The position numbers and the translations under genes are program-made. From Halanaerobiaceae bacterium ANBcell28 (GTDB lineage: Bacteria > Bacillota > Halanaerobiia > Halanaerobiales > DTU029), in NCBI GenBank assembly GCA_037623315.1, contig JBBJJH010000011.1, positions 56,981 through 120,980 of the forward strand: a stretch of 64,000 nt of DNA. The letters are read 5' to 3'. The notes below the pieces were generated by a model. That model was not told the DNA's origin. It saw only the letters and a program-made list of their open reading frames with translations, and searched no databases. Shown piece by piece: positions 34,996 to 42,429 of the stretch (its first letter is position 1; every line of letters begins with the position of its first letter).

Positions 34996-36330
34996 CTAAA
35001 ATTTTGTCAGATAGTTATCAAGTTCCCATTGGTGAACCTGAGTTCTATAAGCATCCCATTCTATAGATTTTGCTGTAATAAAATGTTCGTAGATATGGCT
35101 GCCCAGAGCAGTTTTAATAATATCATCTTTTTGTAATTCGTCAATAGCCTCCAAAATATTAGCTGGTAAACTATCGATTGATAATTCTTCTTTTCGTTCT
35201 GCTGTCATGTCGTAGATGTTTTCCAGTACTTCTGCTGGTGGTTGAATTTTGTTTTTGATTCCATCTAGTCCGGCTTTCAACATTACAGCAATAGCTAGAT
35301 ATGGGTTAGCGCTTGGGTCAGGATTTCTTAATTCTACACGAGTACCATTCCCACGGGCAGCAGGGATTCTAATAAGAGCACTACGGTTTGAACTGGACCA
35401 AGCCAGGTATACAGGAGCTTCGTAACCAGGAACTAACCTTTTGTATGAGTTAATACTTGGATTAGTTATAGCAGCTATCGCTTTAGCATGTTTGAGCAGG
35501 CCTCCAATGTAATAATATGCTGTTTGACTTAAACCTAATTTGTCGCTTTCCTCATAAAAAACATTTTCCCCATCTTTATATAAGGATTGATGAACATGCA
35601 TCCCTGAACCATTTTCGCCAAAAATTGGTTTTGGCATAAAGGTTGCAAAAATACCATTTAATTGAGCTAAAGATTTTGTTACGAACTTGAATGTAGCAAT
35701 ATTGTCAGCAGTTGATAAAGCATCTTTGTATTTGAAATCTATTTCATGCTGACCTGGTGCAACTTCATGATGAGAAGCTTCAACTTCAAAACCCATTTCT
35801 TCCAAAGCTAAAACTATTTCACGCCTGGTGTTTTCTCCTTTATCAAGAGGACCTAAATCAAAATAACCGCCATCATCATGAGGGATTGTAGTTGGATTAC
35901 CATATTCATCTTTTTCAAATAAGAAAAACTCTGGTTCTGGTCCTACAAACATTTCATAACCCATTTCTTTTGCTTCAGCTAATACAGTTTTTAGAACATT
36001 TCTCGGATCTCCACTAAACTGTTCGCCCTCTGGAGTATAAACGTCACAAATTAAGCGAGCTACTTTACCTCCTTCGGCAGGTCTCCAGGGAAATATTGTA
36101 AATGTATCAGGATCGGCTTTTAAATACATATCAGATTCTTGAATACGGGTAAAACCATCAATTGAAGACCCATCAAACATAATATTGTTATTTAAAGCAT
36201 CTTCTAATTGTTCGATTGTAATTGCCACATTTTTTACAGTTCCGAGAATATCTGTGAATTGCATTCTGATAAATTTAACATTTTCCTCTTTGGCCATTTT
36301 TAAAACATCTTCTTTTGAATACTTTGTCAT
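34996..36330 (-). CDS. glnA: Glutamine synthetase type I
   Basis: The start is set at the ATG ending at 36330, eight bases after AAAAGGGAG; an upstream in-frame GTG at 36339 touches that site. The 444-residue GSI enzyme shows [51 protein letters not shown], the metal-binding [30 protein letters not shown], the adenylate-binding [31 protein letters not shown] and a C-terminal Arg-rich segment. The short length without a Tyr adenylylation insert fits the GSI-alpha type, controlled by feedback. It makes glutamine from glutamate and ammonium. Confidence 0.96.
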   Translation of the reverse strand: MTKYSKEDVLKMAKEENVKFIRMQFTDILGTVKNVAITIEQLEDALNNNIMFDGSSIDGFTRIQESDMYLKADPDTFTIFPWRPAEGGKVARLICDVYTPEGEQFSGDPRNVLKTVLAEAKEMGYEMFVGPEPEFFLFEKDEYGNPTTIPHDDGGYFDLGPLDKGENTRREIVLALEEMGFEVEASHHEVAPGQHEIDFKYKDALSTADNIATFKFVTKSLAQLNGIFATFMPKPIFGENGSGMHVHQSLYKDGENVFYEESDKLGLSQTAYYYIGGLLKHAKAIAAITNPSINSYKRLVPGYEAPVYLAWSSSNRSALIRIPAARGNGTRVELRNPDPSANPYLAIAVMLKAGLDGIKNKIQPPAEVLENIYDMTAERKEELSIDSLPANILEAIDELQKDDIIKTALGSHIYEHFITAKSIEWDAYRTQVHQWELDNYLTKF

Positions 36331-36371
36331 ATGAATCACTCCCTTTTAAAAGTTATATAAGTTATGTGTCA

Positions 36372-36401
36372 AGTATATGTTATCTTTTTGCTTTTTGTCA
36401 A
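36372..36401 (-). promoter_or_regulatory. glnA promoter
   Basis: On the - strand, TTGACA (36396-36401) and TATACT (36372-36377) with an 18-base spacer; transcription should start near 36365, about 35 bases before the ATG. Confidence 0.8.
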
Positions 36402-36406
36402 GAGTA

Positions 36407-36418
36407 TAGAAATACAGC
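36407..36418. promoter_or_regulatory. Candidate nitrogen operator half-site, glnA proximal
   Basis: The - strand reads GCTGTATTTCTA, matching the amtB proximal site CCTGTATATCTA at ten of twelve positions, and lies just upstream of the -35 box. Confidence 0.4.
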
Positions 36419-36492
36419 TTCTTTTAAGCTTTAAGTCCTGATATATCAGCATTATTGGGGTGCTTAATACAAAAAATGATGATTTTTAAGTA

Positions 36493-36504
36493 CCTGGATA
36501 CAGA
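36493..36504. promoter_or_regulatory. Candidate nitrogen operator, glnA distal
   Basis: CCTGGATACAGA, a near palindrome two bases from CCTGTATACAGG, followed by GATACTTA as at amtB. Confidence 0.5.
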
Positions 36505-36568
36505 GATACTTATTATGATTTGCACGGTTTTCTAAAGAAAAACCCTATTTTAAATAAAAATATAACAT

Positions 36569-36580
36569 CATGTATACATG
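36569..36580. promoter_or_regulatory. Candidate nitrogen operator between glnA and dapF
   Basis: CATGTATACATG is a perfect 12-bp palindrome with the shared TGTATACA core. It lies about 54 bases before the likely dapF transcription start and could serve either divergent gene. Confidence 0.5.
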
Positions 36581-36592
36581 TATATAAGCTTC

Positions 36593-36622
36593 TGACTTAA
36601 TTTACTTTTAAATTAATATAAT
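36593..36622 (+). promoter_or_regulatory. Candidate dapF promoter
   Basis: TGACTT (36593-36598) and TATAAT (36617-36622), spacer 18. The -35 is weak, which would suit an activated promoter. Confidence 0.45.
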
Positions 36623-36669
36623 GTAATCTATAATTAGCTAATTTTATTAAAAAGGGAGAGTGTAAAAAT

Positions 36670-37527
36670 ATGACTTTAAATTTTACAAAAATGCATGGTG
36701 CTGGTAATGATTTTATAATAATAAACAATTTATCTAAAAATCAGAAAGGTTTTAATTGTAATGACTTAAGTTATTTAGCAAAAAAATTGTGTAATAGAAA
36801 TTATGGAATTGGTGGAGATGGAATCATTTTAGTATTACCTGCAGATTATAAGAAGAATGACTATCAAATGAGAATTTTTAATTCCGATGGTAGTGAAGCA
36901 GAAATGTGTGGTAATGGAATTCGATGTTTTGCTCACTATATCATGGAAAAGAATCTTAGCGAGAAGAATAAATTTACTATTGAAACAAAGGCTGGAATAA
37001 TTAAAACAGAAATGATTTCATATCAAGAAAATAAAAGTCAGGTTAAAGTTAATATGGGAATTCCAGAATTTAAAGCGAAAAATATACCTGTATTAATAGA
37101 GGAAGAAGATTTTATTTCAAATTATAGTTTGAAAATTGATGAAGAAATTTATAAATTAAATTTTGTATCTATGGGTAATCCTCATACAATTATTTTTTTT
37201 GATGATTTAGATGAAATATCTATTAAAGAACTTGGCCCAAGGATTGAAACTCATAAGATTTTCCCTCAAAAAACTAATGTTGAATTTATAGAAATAAAAG
37301 ATAGAAATGAAATCAATATGAAAGTCTGGGAGAGAGGGGCAGGAGAAACATTAGCCTGTGGTACAGGAGCATGTGCATCTGTTGTTGCCGGGATAAAAAA
37401 TACTTTGCTTAACGAAGAAGTTCTTGTTCATCTAGCAGGTGGAGATTTGTTTATAGAATGGTCCGGGAAAGAGGTATGGATGACAGGTCCTGCAGAGACA
37501 GTTTTTGAGGGAAAAGTAAAAGTTTAA
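36670..37527 (+). CDS. dapF: Diaminopimelate epimerase
   Basis: A 285-residue enzyme with the opening LNFTKMHGAGNDFIIINN and both catalytic cysteines: CGNGIRCFAHYI and LACGTGACASVVAG. MRIFNSDGSEAEMCG is the substrate loop. It converts LL- to meso-diaminopimelate for peptidoglycan and lysine. The ATG follows AAAGGGAGAG. dapL, which makes the LL form directly from tetrahydrodipicolinate, lies 17 kb away in the gltBD operon. asnB follows after 158 bases. Confidence 0.95.
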   Translation: MTLNFTKMHGAGNDFIIINNLSKNQKGFNCNDLSYLAKKLCNRNYGIGGDGIILVLPADYKKNDYQMRIFNSDGSEAEMCGNGIRCFAHYIMEKNLSEKNKFTIETKAGIIKTEMISYQENKSQVKVNMGIPEFKAKNIPVLIEEEDFISNYSLKIDEEIYKLNFVSMGNPHTIIFFDDLDEISIKELGPRIETHKIFPQKTNVEFIEIKDRNEINMKVWERGAGETLACGTGACASVVAGIKNTLLNEEVLVHLAGGDLFIEWSGKEVWMTGPAETVFEGKVKV

Positions 37528-37531
37528 AATA

Positions 37532-37543
37532 CATGTATACTAA
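37532..37543. promoter_or_regulatory. Candidate nitrogen operator upstream of asnB
   Basis: CATGTATACTAA: the left half matches the dapF-side palindrome, and the reverse strand reads AGTATACATGTATTTTAA, like the other sites over 14 bases. Confidence 0.45.
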
Positions 37544-37560
37544 TATAATTCCTCCTTTTT

Positions 37561-37590
37561 TTGCAACATTTTTTAAAATAACAATACACT
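37561..37590 (+). promoter_or_regulatory. Candidate asnB promoter
   Basis: TTGCAA (37561-37566) and TACACT (37585-37590), spacer 18. The operator centre lies about 60 bases upstream of the expected start. Confidence 0.4.
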
Positions 37591-37685
37591 ATTATATATT
37601 TAGCTAAAAAAACGGTTTTAAGATTTTAGAAATAATCATTAGGAAAAGATTCTTAATTAATATTGATTTAGGAGGGATTATTTTT

Positions 37686-39527
37686 ATGTGTGGAATAGCC
37701 GGTTGGGTTGATTGGCAAAAGAATATGTATAGAGAAAAAGATGTTTTAAGAAAAATGAATCAAAGCTTAGAACATAGAGGACCTGATGAAAGCGGAGAAT
37801 GGTATGATATAAATGCTGCTTTAGTTCATCGTCGGTTGATTGTTATTGATCCAGATGGTGGTAAACAACCTATGGAGAAATTTTCTCAAAGTCAACGCTA
37901 TGTCTTGATTTACAACGGTGAATTATATAATACAGATCAATTACGAGATCAATTAATTTTATTAGGTCATGATTTTAAATCTCATTCAGATACAGAAGTT
38001 TTATTGACTTCCTATATTGAATGGGGAGAAGAGTGTCTAAAAAAACTTAATGGTATATTTGCCTTTGCAATATGGGATCAAAAGAAACAGAAGCTTTTTA
38101 TTGCTCGGGATAGAATTGGAGTTAAACCTTTATTTTATGCCAGGAAAGGAAAAAGAATAGTATTTGCTTCTGAAATAAAGGCATTACTTGAAAATCCAAT
38201 GATAGATGCTACTATAAATCAGGAAGGATTGGCAGAACTTTTTGTAATGGGCCCTAATAGGACCCCAGGACATGGTGTCTTTTCTGATATCGATGAGTTA
38301 GAAGCAGCTCATTATCTTGTATTTGATAATAATGGATTTAGGAAAGAAAAATATTGGACTCTTGAGAGTAAACCCCATGAGGATGATTTATCTACAACTA
38401 TCTTAAAACTAAGACAATTATTTATCGATACTGTTGATCGACAGTTAATATCTGATGTTCCTATATGTACCCTTTTATCTGGTGGACTGGATTCAAGTGC
38501 AATTACAGTAGTGGCAGCAAAATATCTTCACTACAAACAGAATATAAAGTTGCATACATATTCTGTTGATTATGAAGGTAATGATAAATACTTTAAAAAG
38601 AACGATTTCCAAACAGATTCAGATAATAAGTGGATTCAAATGATATCTTCTGATGCCAATACGCTTCATCATAATGTGAAACTATCAAATCAAGTATTAG
38701 CTGATACATTAAGAGAGGGAATGTTGGCAAGAGATTTACCAGGTATGGCAGATATAGATGTTTCTTTATATTTGTTTTGTAAAGAGATCAAAAAAGACTT
38801 TACGGTTGCAGTTTCTGGAGAGTGTGCTGATGAGATTTTTGGTGGCTATCCATGGTTTTATAGGAAAGATGATATTGAAAGTGAAAATTTCCCATGGGCT
38901 AGAAAACTGGATTTTAAACTATCTTTATTTTCCTCAGATTTATTAAATCAGATAAATGCTAAAGAGTATCTGAAGATGAGATATCAGGAAGCCCTTGATG
39001 AAGTACCCATCCTGGTCGGTGAAGATGAAAAGAATGCTAGAATGAGGGAACTTTTTTATCTGAATATTACACGCTGGATGCCTGTCTTGCTTGATCGTAA
39101 AGATCGTATGAGTATGTATACCGGCCTTGAAGTAAGGGTTCCTTTTTGTGATCATCGCATAGTAGAATATGTCTGGAATATACCCTGGGAGATGAAAAAT
39201 CATCAAAATATGAGAAAGGGCATATTTCGAGCATCATTAGATGGTATTCTTAGGGATGATGTTAGAACAAGACCAAAAAATCCATATCCAAAAACATTTA
39301 ATCCAGAATATTTTAATGCCTGTAAGGAAGTATTATCTTCTATAATAGCTAATAGAAATGCTCCAATTCATGATTTAATAGATAGTAATAAAGTTAAAGA
39401 AATAATAAATTCAGGTCAGGAATTAGATGTACCATGGTTTGGGCAATTAATGAATTTACCTCAGATGTTTGCTTATTTGATACAGTTAAATTATTGGTTA
39501 GAAGAATATAAAGTTAGTATTATATAA
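37686..39527 (+). CDS. asnB: Asparagine synthase (glutamine-hydrolysing)
   Basis: A 613-residue class II amidotransferase. The chain begins Met-Cys-Gly-Ile-Ala-Gly, so Cys2 is the glutaminase nucleophile after Met removal; EHRGPDESGEW, VLIYNGELYNTDQLR and SHSDTEVLLTSY complete the N-terminal domain. The synthetase part has the pyrophosphate loop LLSGGLDSSAITVVAAK and GECADEIFGGYPWFY. It makes asparagine from aspartate, glutamine and ATP. GGAGGG precedes the ATG. It is placed just before the T-box-controlled aspartyl-tRNA synthetase, consistent with shared control by asparagine supply. Confidence 0.94.
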   Translation: MCGIAGWVDWQKNMYREKDVLRKMNQSLEHRGPDESGEWYDINAALVHRRLIVIDPDGGKQPMEKFSQSQRYVLIYNGELYNTDQLRDQLILLGHDFKSHSDTEVLLTSYIEWGEECLKKLNGIFAFAIWDQKKQKLFIARDRIGVKPLFYARKGKRIVFASEIKALLENPMIDATINQEGLAELFVMGPNRTPGHGVFSDIDELEAAHYLVFDNNGFRKEKYWTLESKPHEDDLSTTILKLRQLFIDTVDRQLISDVPICTLLSGGLDSSAITVVAAKYLHYKQNIKLHTYSVDYEGNDKYFKKNDFQTDSDNKWIQMISSDANTLHHNVKLSNQVLADTLREGMLARDLPGMADIDVSLYLFCKEIKKDFTVAVSGECADEIFGGYPWFYRKDDIESENFPWARKLDFKLSLFSSDLLNQINAKEYLKMRYQEALDEVPILVGEDEKNARMRELFYLNITRWMPVLLDRKDRMSMYTGLEVRVPFCDHRIVEYVWNIPWEMKNHQNMRKGIFRASLDGILRDDVRTRPKNPYPKTFNPEYFNACKEVLSSIIANRNAPIHDLIDSNKVKEIINSGQELDVPWFGQLMNLPQMFAYLIQLNYWLEEYKVSII

Positions 39528-39561
39528 GAACCTGATCTAAGTTTCTAATCAAAGAAAAGAG

Positions 39562-39573
39562 ACTGTATACAGG
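39562..39573. promoter_or_regulatory. Candidate nitrogen operator upstream of the T-box transcript
   Basis: ACTGTATACAGG, eleven of twelve bases of the palindrome, followed by GATATAAA. Its centre is 47.5 bases before the -10 box, the same distance as at asnB. Confidence 0.55.
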
Positions 39574-39592
39574 GATATAAAGAAAAAAACCC

Positions 39593-39620
39593 TTTACTTT
39601 TCAGAAAAATGGGTTATACT
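39593..39620 (+). promoter_or_regulatory. Promoter of the T-box/aspS transcript
   Basis: TTTACT (39593-39598) and TATACT (39615-39620), spacer 16, with transcription expected near 39627 and the T-box structure beginning about 75 bases later. Confidence 0.55.
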
Positions 39621-39689
39621 ATATTATAAGATAATTAAAACATACAAACAGAAAAGTCTATTATATAGATATCAATAAAAAGATGAAAA

Positions 39690-39935
39690 AAGACAATGAT
39701 AGGGAGAAGTAAATATAGATTATCCTATAGAGAATCGGGGATGCTGGAAACCCGATGGATTAATTTTTATTGAATAACACCCTGGAGTTACTAATTCGAA
39801 AATCAGTAGACTTAGTCGGATTCCACCGTTAAAGGGATAGGTCATAAATTTTGTGACTGAATAAGTGAACATTTATTGTTAATTAGAGTGGTACCGCGAG
39901 TTAATCTCGTCTCTTACAGGAGACGGGATTTTTTG
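39690..39935 (+). promoter_or_regulatory. T-box riboswitch, asparagine type (specifier AAC)
   Basis: The leader has all T-box landmarks in order: AGAGAATCGGGG with its paired CCCGAT (stem I distal part), the specifier region TTGAATAACACCCTGGAG, the AGTAGA/CCGTTAA segment, the T-box bulge TGGTACCGCGAG at 39889-39900, and a terminator stem ATCTCGTCTC/GAGACGGGAT (39904-39913 with 39920-39929) with a T run. The triplet AAC at 39776-39778, placed as in other T-boxes between GAAT and ACCC, reads asparagine. Uncharged tRNA-Asn would favour the antiterminator and raise expression of the synthetase downstream. Confidence 0.9.
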
Positions 39936-39966
39936 TTTATATAAAATTCTAGCAAGATTAAAGGAA

Positions 39967-39997
39967 AAGCAAACGCAGAACCATCCACTGTTTGCTT
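39967..39997 (+). other. Hairpin between T-box and leader ORF
   Basis: AAGCAAAC (39967-39974) pairs with GTTTGCTT (39990-39997) around a 15-base loop, nine bases before the AAGGAGG site of the leader ORF. It may affect access to that site. Confidence 0.5.
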
Positions 39998-40019
39998 AAA
40001 AAATAAGGAGGTGGTCTCC

Positions 40020-40145
40020 ATGGAAGATGATAATGATGATAATAATGCAGAAAATGATAATATCTTAATATGTCTAATAAAAAAATTACATGGAGGGGAT
40101 CTTCTTGCAAAGAATATTAATCAAAGACGCAAAAAAATATCCTGA
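40020..40145 (+). CDS. Asn/Asp-rich 41-residue leader ORF overlapping aspS start
   Basis: ATG 40020 lies at a good distance from a near-perfect AAGGAGGTGG. The first 14 residues, MEDDNDDNNAENDN, hold five Asn (AAT) and five Asp (GAT) codons. The frame then encodes ILICLIKKLHGGD and a basic tail, ending at 40145, so it covers the ribosome site and first codons of the aspartyl-tRNA synthetase in another frame. Its position after an Asn T-box and before a synthetase acting on Asp (and possibly tRNA-Asn) makes it look like a translated leader that senses Asn-tRNA or Asp-tRNA supply. No homologue is known to me; a neutral overlap is possible. Confidence 0.5.
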   Translation: MEDDNDDNNAENDNILICLIKKLHGGDLLAKNINQRRKKIS

Positions 40146-41397
40146 AGAAATTATTATGATTCAGGGAAGAATAAAAAGGATAAGGTGTCATGGGAGTCTT
40201 AGTTTTATTGATCTGGCTGATAGAAGCGAATGTATTCAGGTGGTTTATGAAGGTGATTTAATGAATTCCTGTAAGGAAGAAGCAGTTATAAGCCTGAAAG
40301 GTAAAGTGATTATTGAAAAGAGGGCTTATCGTGGTGTGGAGATGCATGTTGAAAAAGATGGTATAGAAATTCTTTCTCAAGCAGTTGCTGATTTGCCATT
40401 TGAGATAAAAAGGGCATCTGAAGATGTGAGCCCTGATATAGTTTATGATCATAGGGCATTAAGCCTTCGTAACCAAAAATTATCAGCTGTTTTTAAAATA
40501 CAATCAGAAATACTTTCTGCCTTTAGAGAATTTCTCATTAAAAACGAGTTTATTGAAATATCTTCTCCGAAGTTAGTTCATTCTGGAACTGAAGGTGGAA
40601 CTGATTTATTTGAAGTAGAGTATTTTGAACAAAAGGCATATTTAGCACAAAGTCCTCAATTTTATAAACAAATGATGGTAAGTAGTTATTTTGAAAGGGT
40701 TTTTGAAACTGCTAAAGCCTATCGTGCTGAAAAACATGATACGTCAAGACATATCAATGAGTATATGAGTCTGGATTTTGAAATGTCGTATATTGAAGAT
40801 CATCATGATCTGATGGAATTAGAAAACAGATTATTGCAATATATTATTGAAGAATTAGAAGTAAACTGCAAGAAAGGCTTTGAAATTCTTGGAATGGAAA
40901 TACCTGAACTTACTATCAAGATACCAGAAATAACTTTTAAAGATGCTAAAAAAGTATTAGAAGAAGAATATCAAAAGGTTTTAGTAAAAAATATTGATCC
41001 AGAAGGAGAAAGGCTTTTATCTAAGTGGGCTAAAGAGAAATATGATTCGGATTTTTTATTTATCACAGATTTTCCTAAAAGTAAAAGACCTTTTTATACA
41101 ATGTGTTATCAAGAAGATTCTGAAACAACAAAGAGTTTTGATCTTTTGTTTCGCGGTCTAGAAGTAACTACAGGTGGCCAGAGGATACATCTCTATGATC
41201 AATTAATAGAAGCAATGGAGGAAAAGCAACTTGTTCCTGCTGAATATGAGTCTTATCTTGATATATTTAAATATGCAATGCCGCCTCATGGTGGGTTAGC
41301 TATAGGATTAGAAAGACTTACAAAGCAATTGTGTGGATTAGACAATATCAGGGAAGCTACACTTTTTCCCAGGGATAGAAATAGATTAGTTCCTTAA
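40105..41397 (+). CDS. aspS: Archaeal-type aspartyl-tRNA synthetase (AspRS2)
   Basis: The start is set at TTG 40105, six bases after GGAGGGG; ATG 40090 sits before that site. The 430-residue protein has an OB-fold anticodon domain (MIQGRIKRIRCHGSLSFIDLADRS) and a class II core: motif 1 near LVHSGTEGGTDLFEV, motif 2 VFETAKAYRAEKHDTSRHINEYMSLDFEMSY, and motif 3 GGLAIGLERLTKQLCGLDNIREATLFPRDRNRL. It lacks the GAD insertion of the usual bacterial AspRS and matches the short archaeal type. Such enzymes are often non-discriminating and load Asp on both tRNA-Asp and tRNA-Asn, the latter being amidated by GatCAB. The Asn T-box upstream supports that. Confidence 0.88.
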   Translation: MQRILIKDAKKYPEEIIMIQGRIKRIRCHGSLSFIDLADRSECIQVVYEGDLMNSCKEEAVISLKGKVIIEKRAYRGVEMHVEKDGIEILSQAVADLPFEIKRASEDVSPDIVYDHRALSLRNQKLSAVFKIQSEILSAFREFLIKNEFIEISSPKLVHSGTEGGTDLFEVEYFEQKAYLAQSPQFYKQMMVSSYFERVFETAKAYRAEKHDTSRHINEYMSLDFEMSYIEDHHDLMELENRLLQYIIEELEVNCKKGFEILGMEIPELTIKIPEITFKDAKKVLEEEYQKVLVKNIDPEGERLLSKWAKEKYDSDFLFITDFPKSKRPFYTMCYQEDSETTKSFDLLFRGLEVTTGGQRIHLYDQLIEAMEEKQLVPAEYESYLDIFKYAMPPHGGLAIGLERLTKQLCGLDNIREATLFPRDRNRLVP

Positions 41398-41533
41398 TGC
41401 AATAAAAGATATCCAAAATGAATAAATTTTTGCTAATATATTTAAGAAATTGTCATTTTCATCTTTCAAAAAATTCTAAATAATTTTCAGGTATTAGAGA
41501 AATATTTTATGGAAAATATACGTATAATTATGT

Positions 41534-41539
41534 TATAAT
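41534..41539 (+). promoter_or_regulatory. Candidate -10 box of the GntR gene
   Basis: TATAAT at 41534-41539, 40 bases before the ATG. No good -35 was found; ATACGTAT, a short palindrome, lies just upstream and might be an autoregulatory site. Confidence 0.4.
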
Positions 41540-41578
41540 ATAAAGTAAGGTGAAAATCCATTTAAGGATGTGAATAAT

Positions 41579-42274
41579 ATGGGAAAAGAATTGAATTTAT
41601 CCGCAATAGATTCATATAGTTATGAACCATTGAGAAAACAGGTTTATAATGTATTGAGAGAAGCAATTTTAAATGCTAAAATTGCTCCAGGAGAAAGAAT
41701 AACAGAAGTTGAGATTGCCGAACAATTAAATGTTAGTCGAACACCTGTCAGAGAAGCATTTAGAATGTTAGAATTAGAAGAATTGATTAATATAATTCCG
41801 CAGCAGGGTGTCTTTGTCAGTGGTATTCGTACTAAAAAAGAAATTGATGATATTTTTCTAGTTCGAGTAGAGTTAGAGAGTTTAGCTGCATATCTAGCAG
41901 CTCAGAATATTACAGAAAAACAGATCGATAAGCTAAATGAATATTCTGATGAGATTAAAGAATGTATCAACAAAAATGATTTAGATAGATGTATAATAAT
42001 AGATAATGCTTTTCATCAGATAATAAAAGATGCTTCAGGAAATAAATGGCTAGAGAAATTTTTAGACAGTTTATTTGAACAAGCGACTAGATTTAGGTCT
42101 AATAGTTTGGCTAGAGAAGGGCGTATGGAAAGGGCTTTAAATGAACATAAGGCAATCGGAAAAGCAATTGCTGAAGGTAATTCTGAATTAGCACAAAACT
42201 TGGCAAGAGAACATATAAAAGGTGCATGGGAAAGTGTAGTGTCTGTATTTGAAAAAGAAGATGATTTTAATTAA
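41579..42274 (+). CDS. GntR family regulator with FCD domain
   Basis: The start is set at ATG 41579 (GTG 41570 touches AAGGA). The 231-residue protein has the winged helix YEPLRKQVYNVLREAILNAKIAPGERITEVEIAEQLNVSRTPVREAFRMLELEELI and then an all-helical FCD ligand domain (IDDIFLVRVELESLAAYLAA; DNAFHQIIKDASGN; LNEHKAIGKAIAEGNSELAQNLAREHI) with the His/Asp metal ligands of that family. FCD regulators respond to small organic acids or sugars. It precedes a beta-xylosidase gene. Operators of FadR/VanR-type GntR proteins often contain TGTATACA-like palindromes, so it is also a candidate for the nitrogen palindrome found in this window. Confidence 0.9.
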   Translation: MGKELNLSAIDSYSYEPLRKQVYNVLREAILNAKIAPGERITEVEIAEQLNVSRTPVREAFRMLELEELINIIPQQGVFVSGIRTKKEIDDIFLVRVELESLAAYLAAQNITEKQIDKLNEYSDEIKECINKNDLDRCIIIDNAFHQIIKDASGNKWLEKFLDSLFEQATRFRSNSLAREGRMERALNEHKAIGKAIAEGNSELAQNLAREHIKGAWESVVSVFEKEDDFN

Positions 42275-42283
42275 AATCATCTT
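42258..42283 (+). repeat. 26-bp palindrome at the GntR stop codon
   Basis: AAGATGATTTTAA followed by its complement TTAAAATCATCTT, perfect over 26 bases and including the stop codon. It is followed 12 bases later by a second 30-bp palindrome. Confidence 0.85.
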
Positions 42284-42295
42284 TGTTCTAATTAG

Positions 42296-42325
42296 AAAAG
42301 CTGCTGTCATATGACAGCAGCTTTT
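42296..42325 (+). terminator. Terminator after the GntR gene
   Basis: A perfect 30-bp palindrome AAAAGCTGCTGTCAT/ATGACAGCAGCTTTT; the A4/T4 ends allow it to terminate in both directions. Confidence 0.88.
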
Positions 42326-42374
42326 GATATAAGTACCTAATTTTTTAGTGAATCTTCTTAAAAAAACAGGATAT

Positions 42375-42403
42375 TAGACAAAATTAGCGAAACAATATAT
42401 TAT
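42375..42403 (+). promoter_or_regulatory. Promoter of the GH120 gene
   Basis: TAGACA (42375-42380) and TATTAT (42398-42403) with a 17-base spacer, 26 bases before the ATG. No catabolite-response element was seen. Confidence 0.6.
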
Positions 42404-42429
42404 ATAAACTTATATGAGGAGGAAAAGAA

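Noticed and set aside
36407..36580. GlnR/TnrA-type operator in the glnA region
   Set aside because: No TGTNAN7TNACA match was found; the repeated signal has a different centre (TGTATACA).
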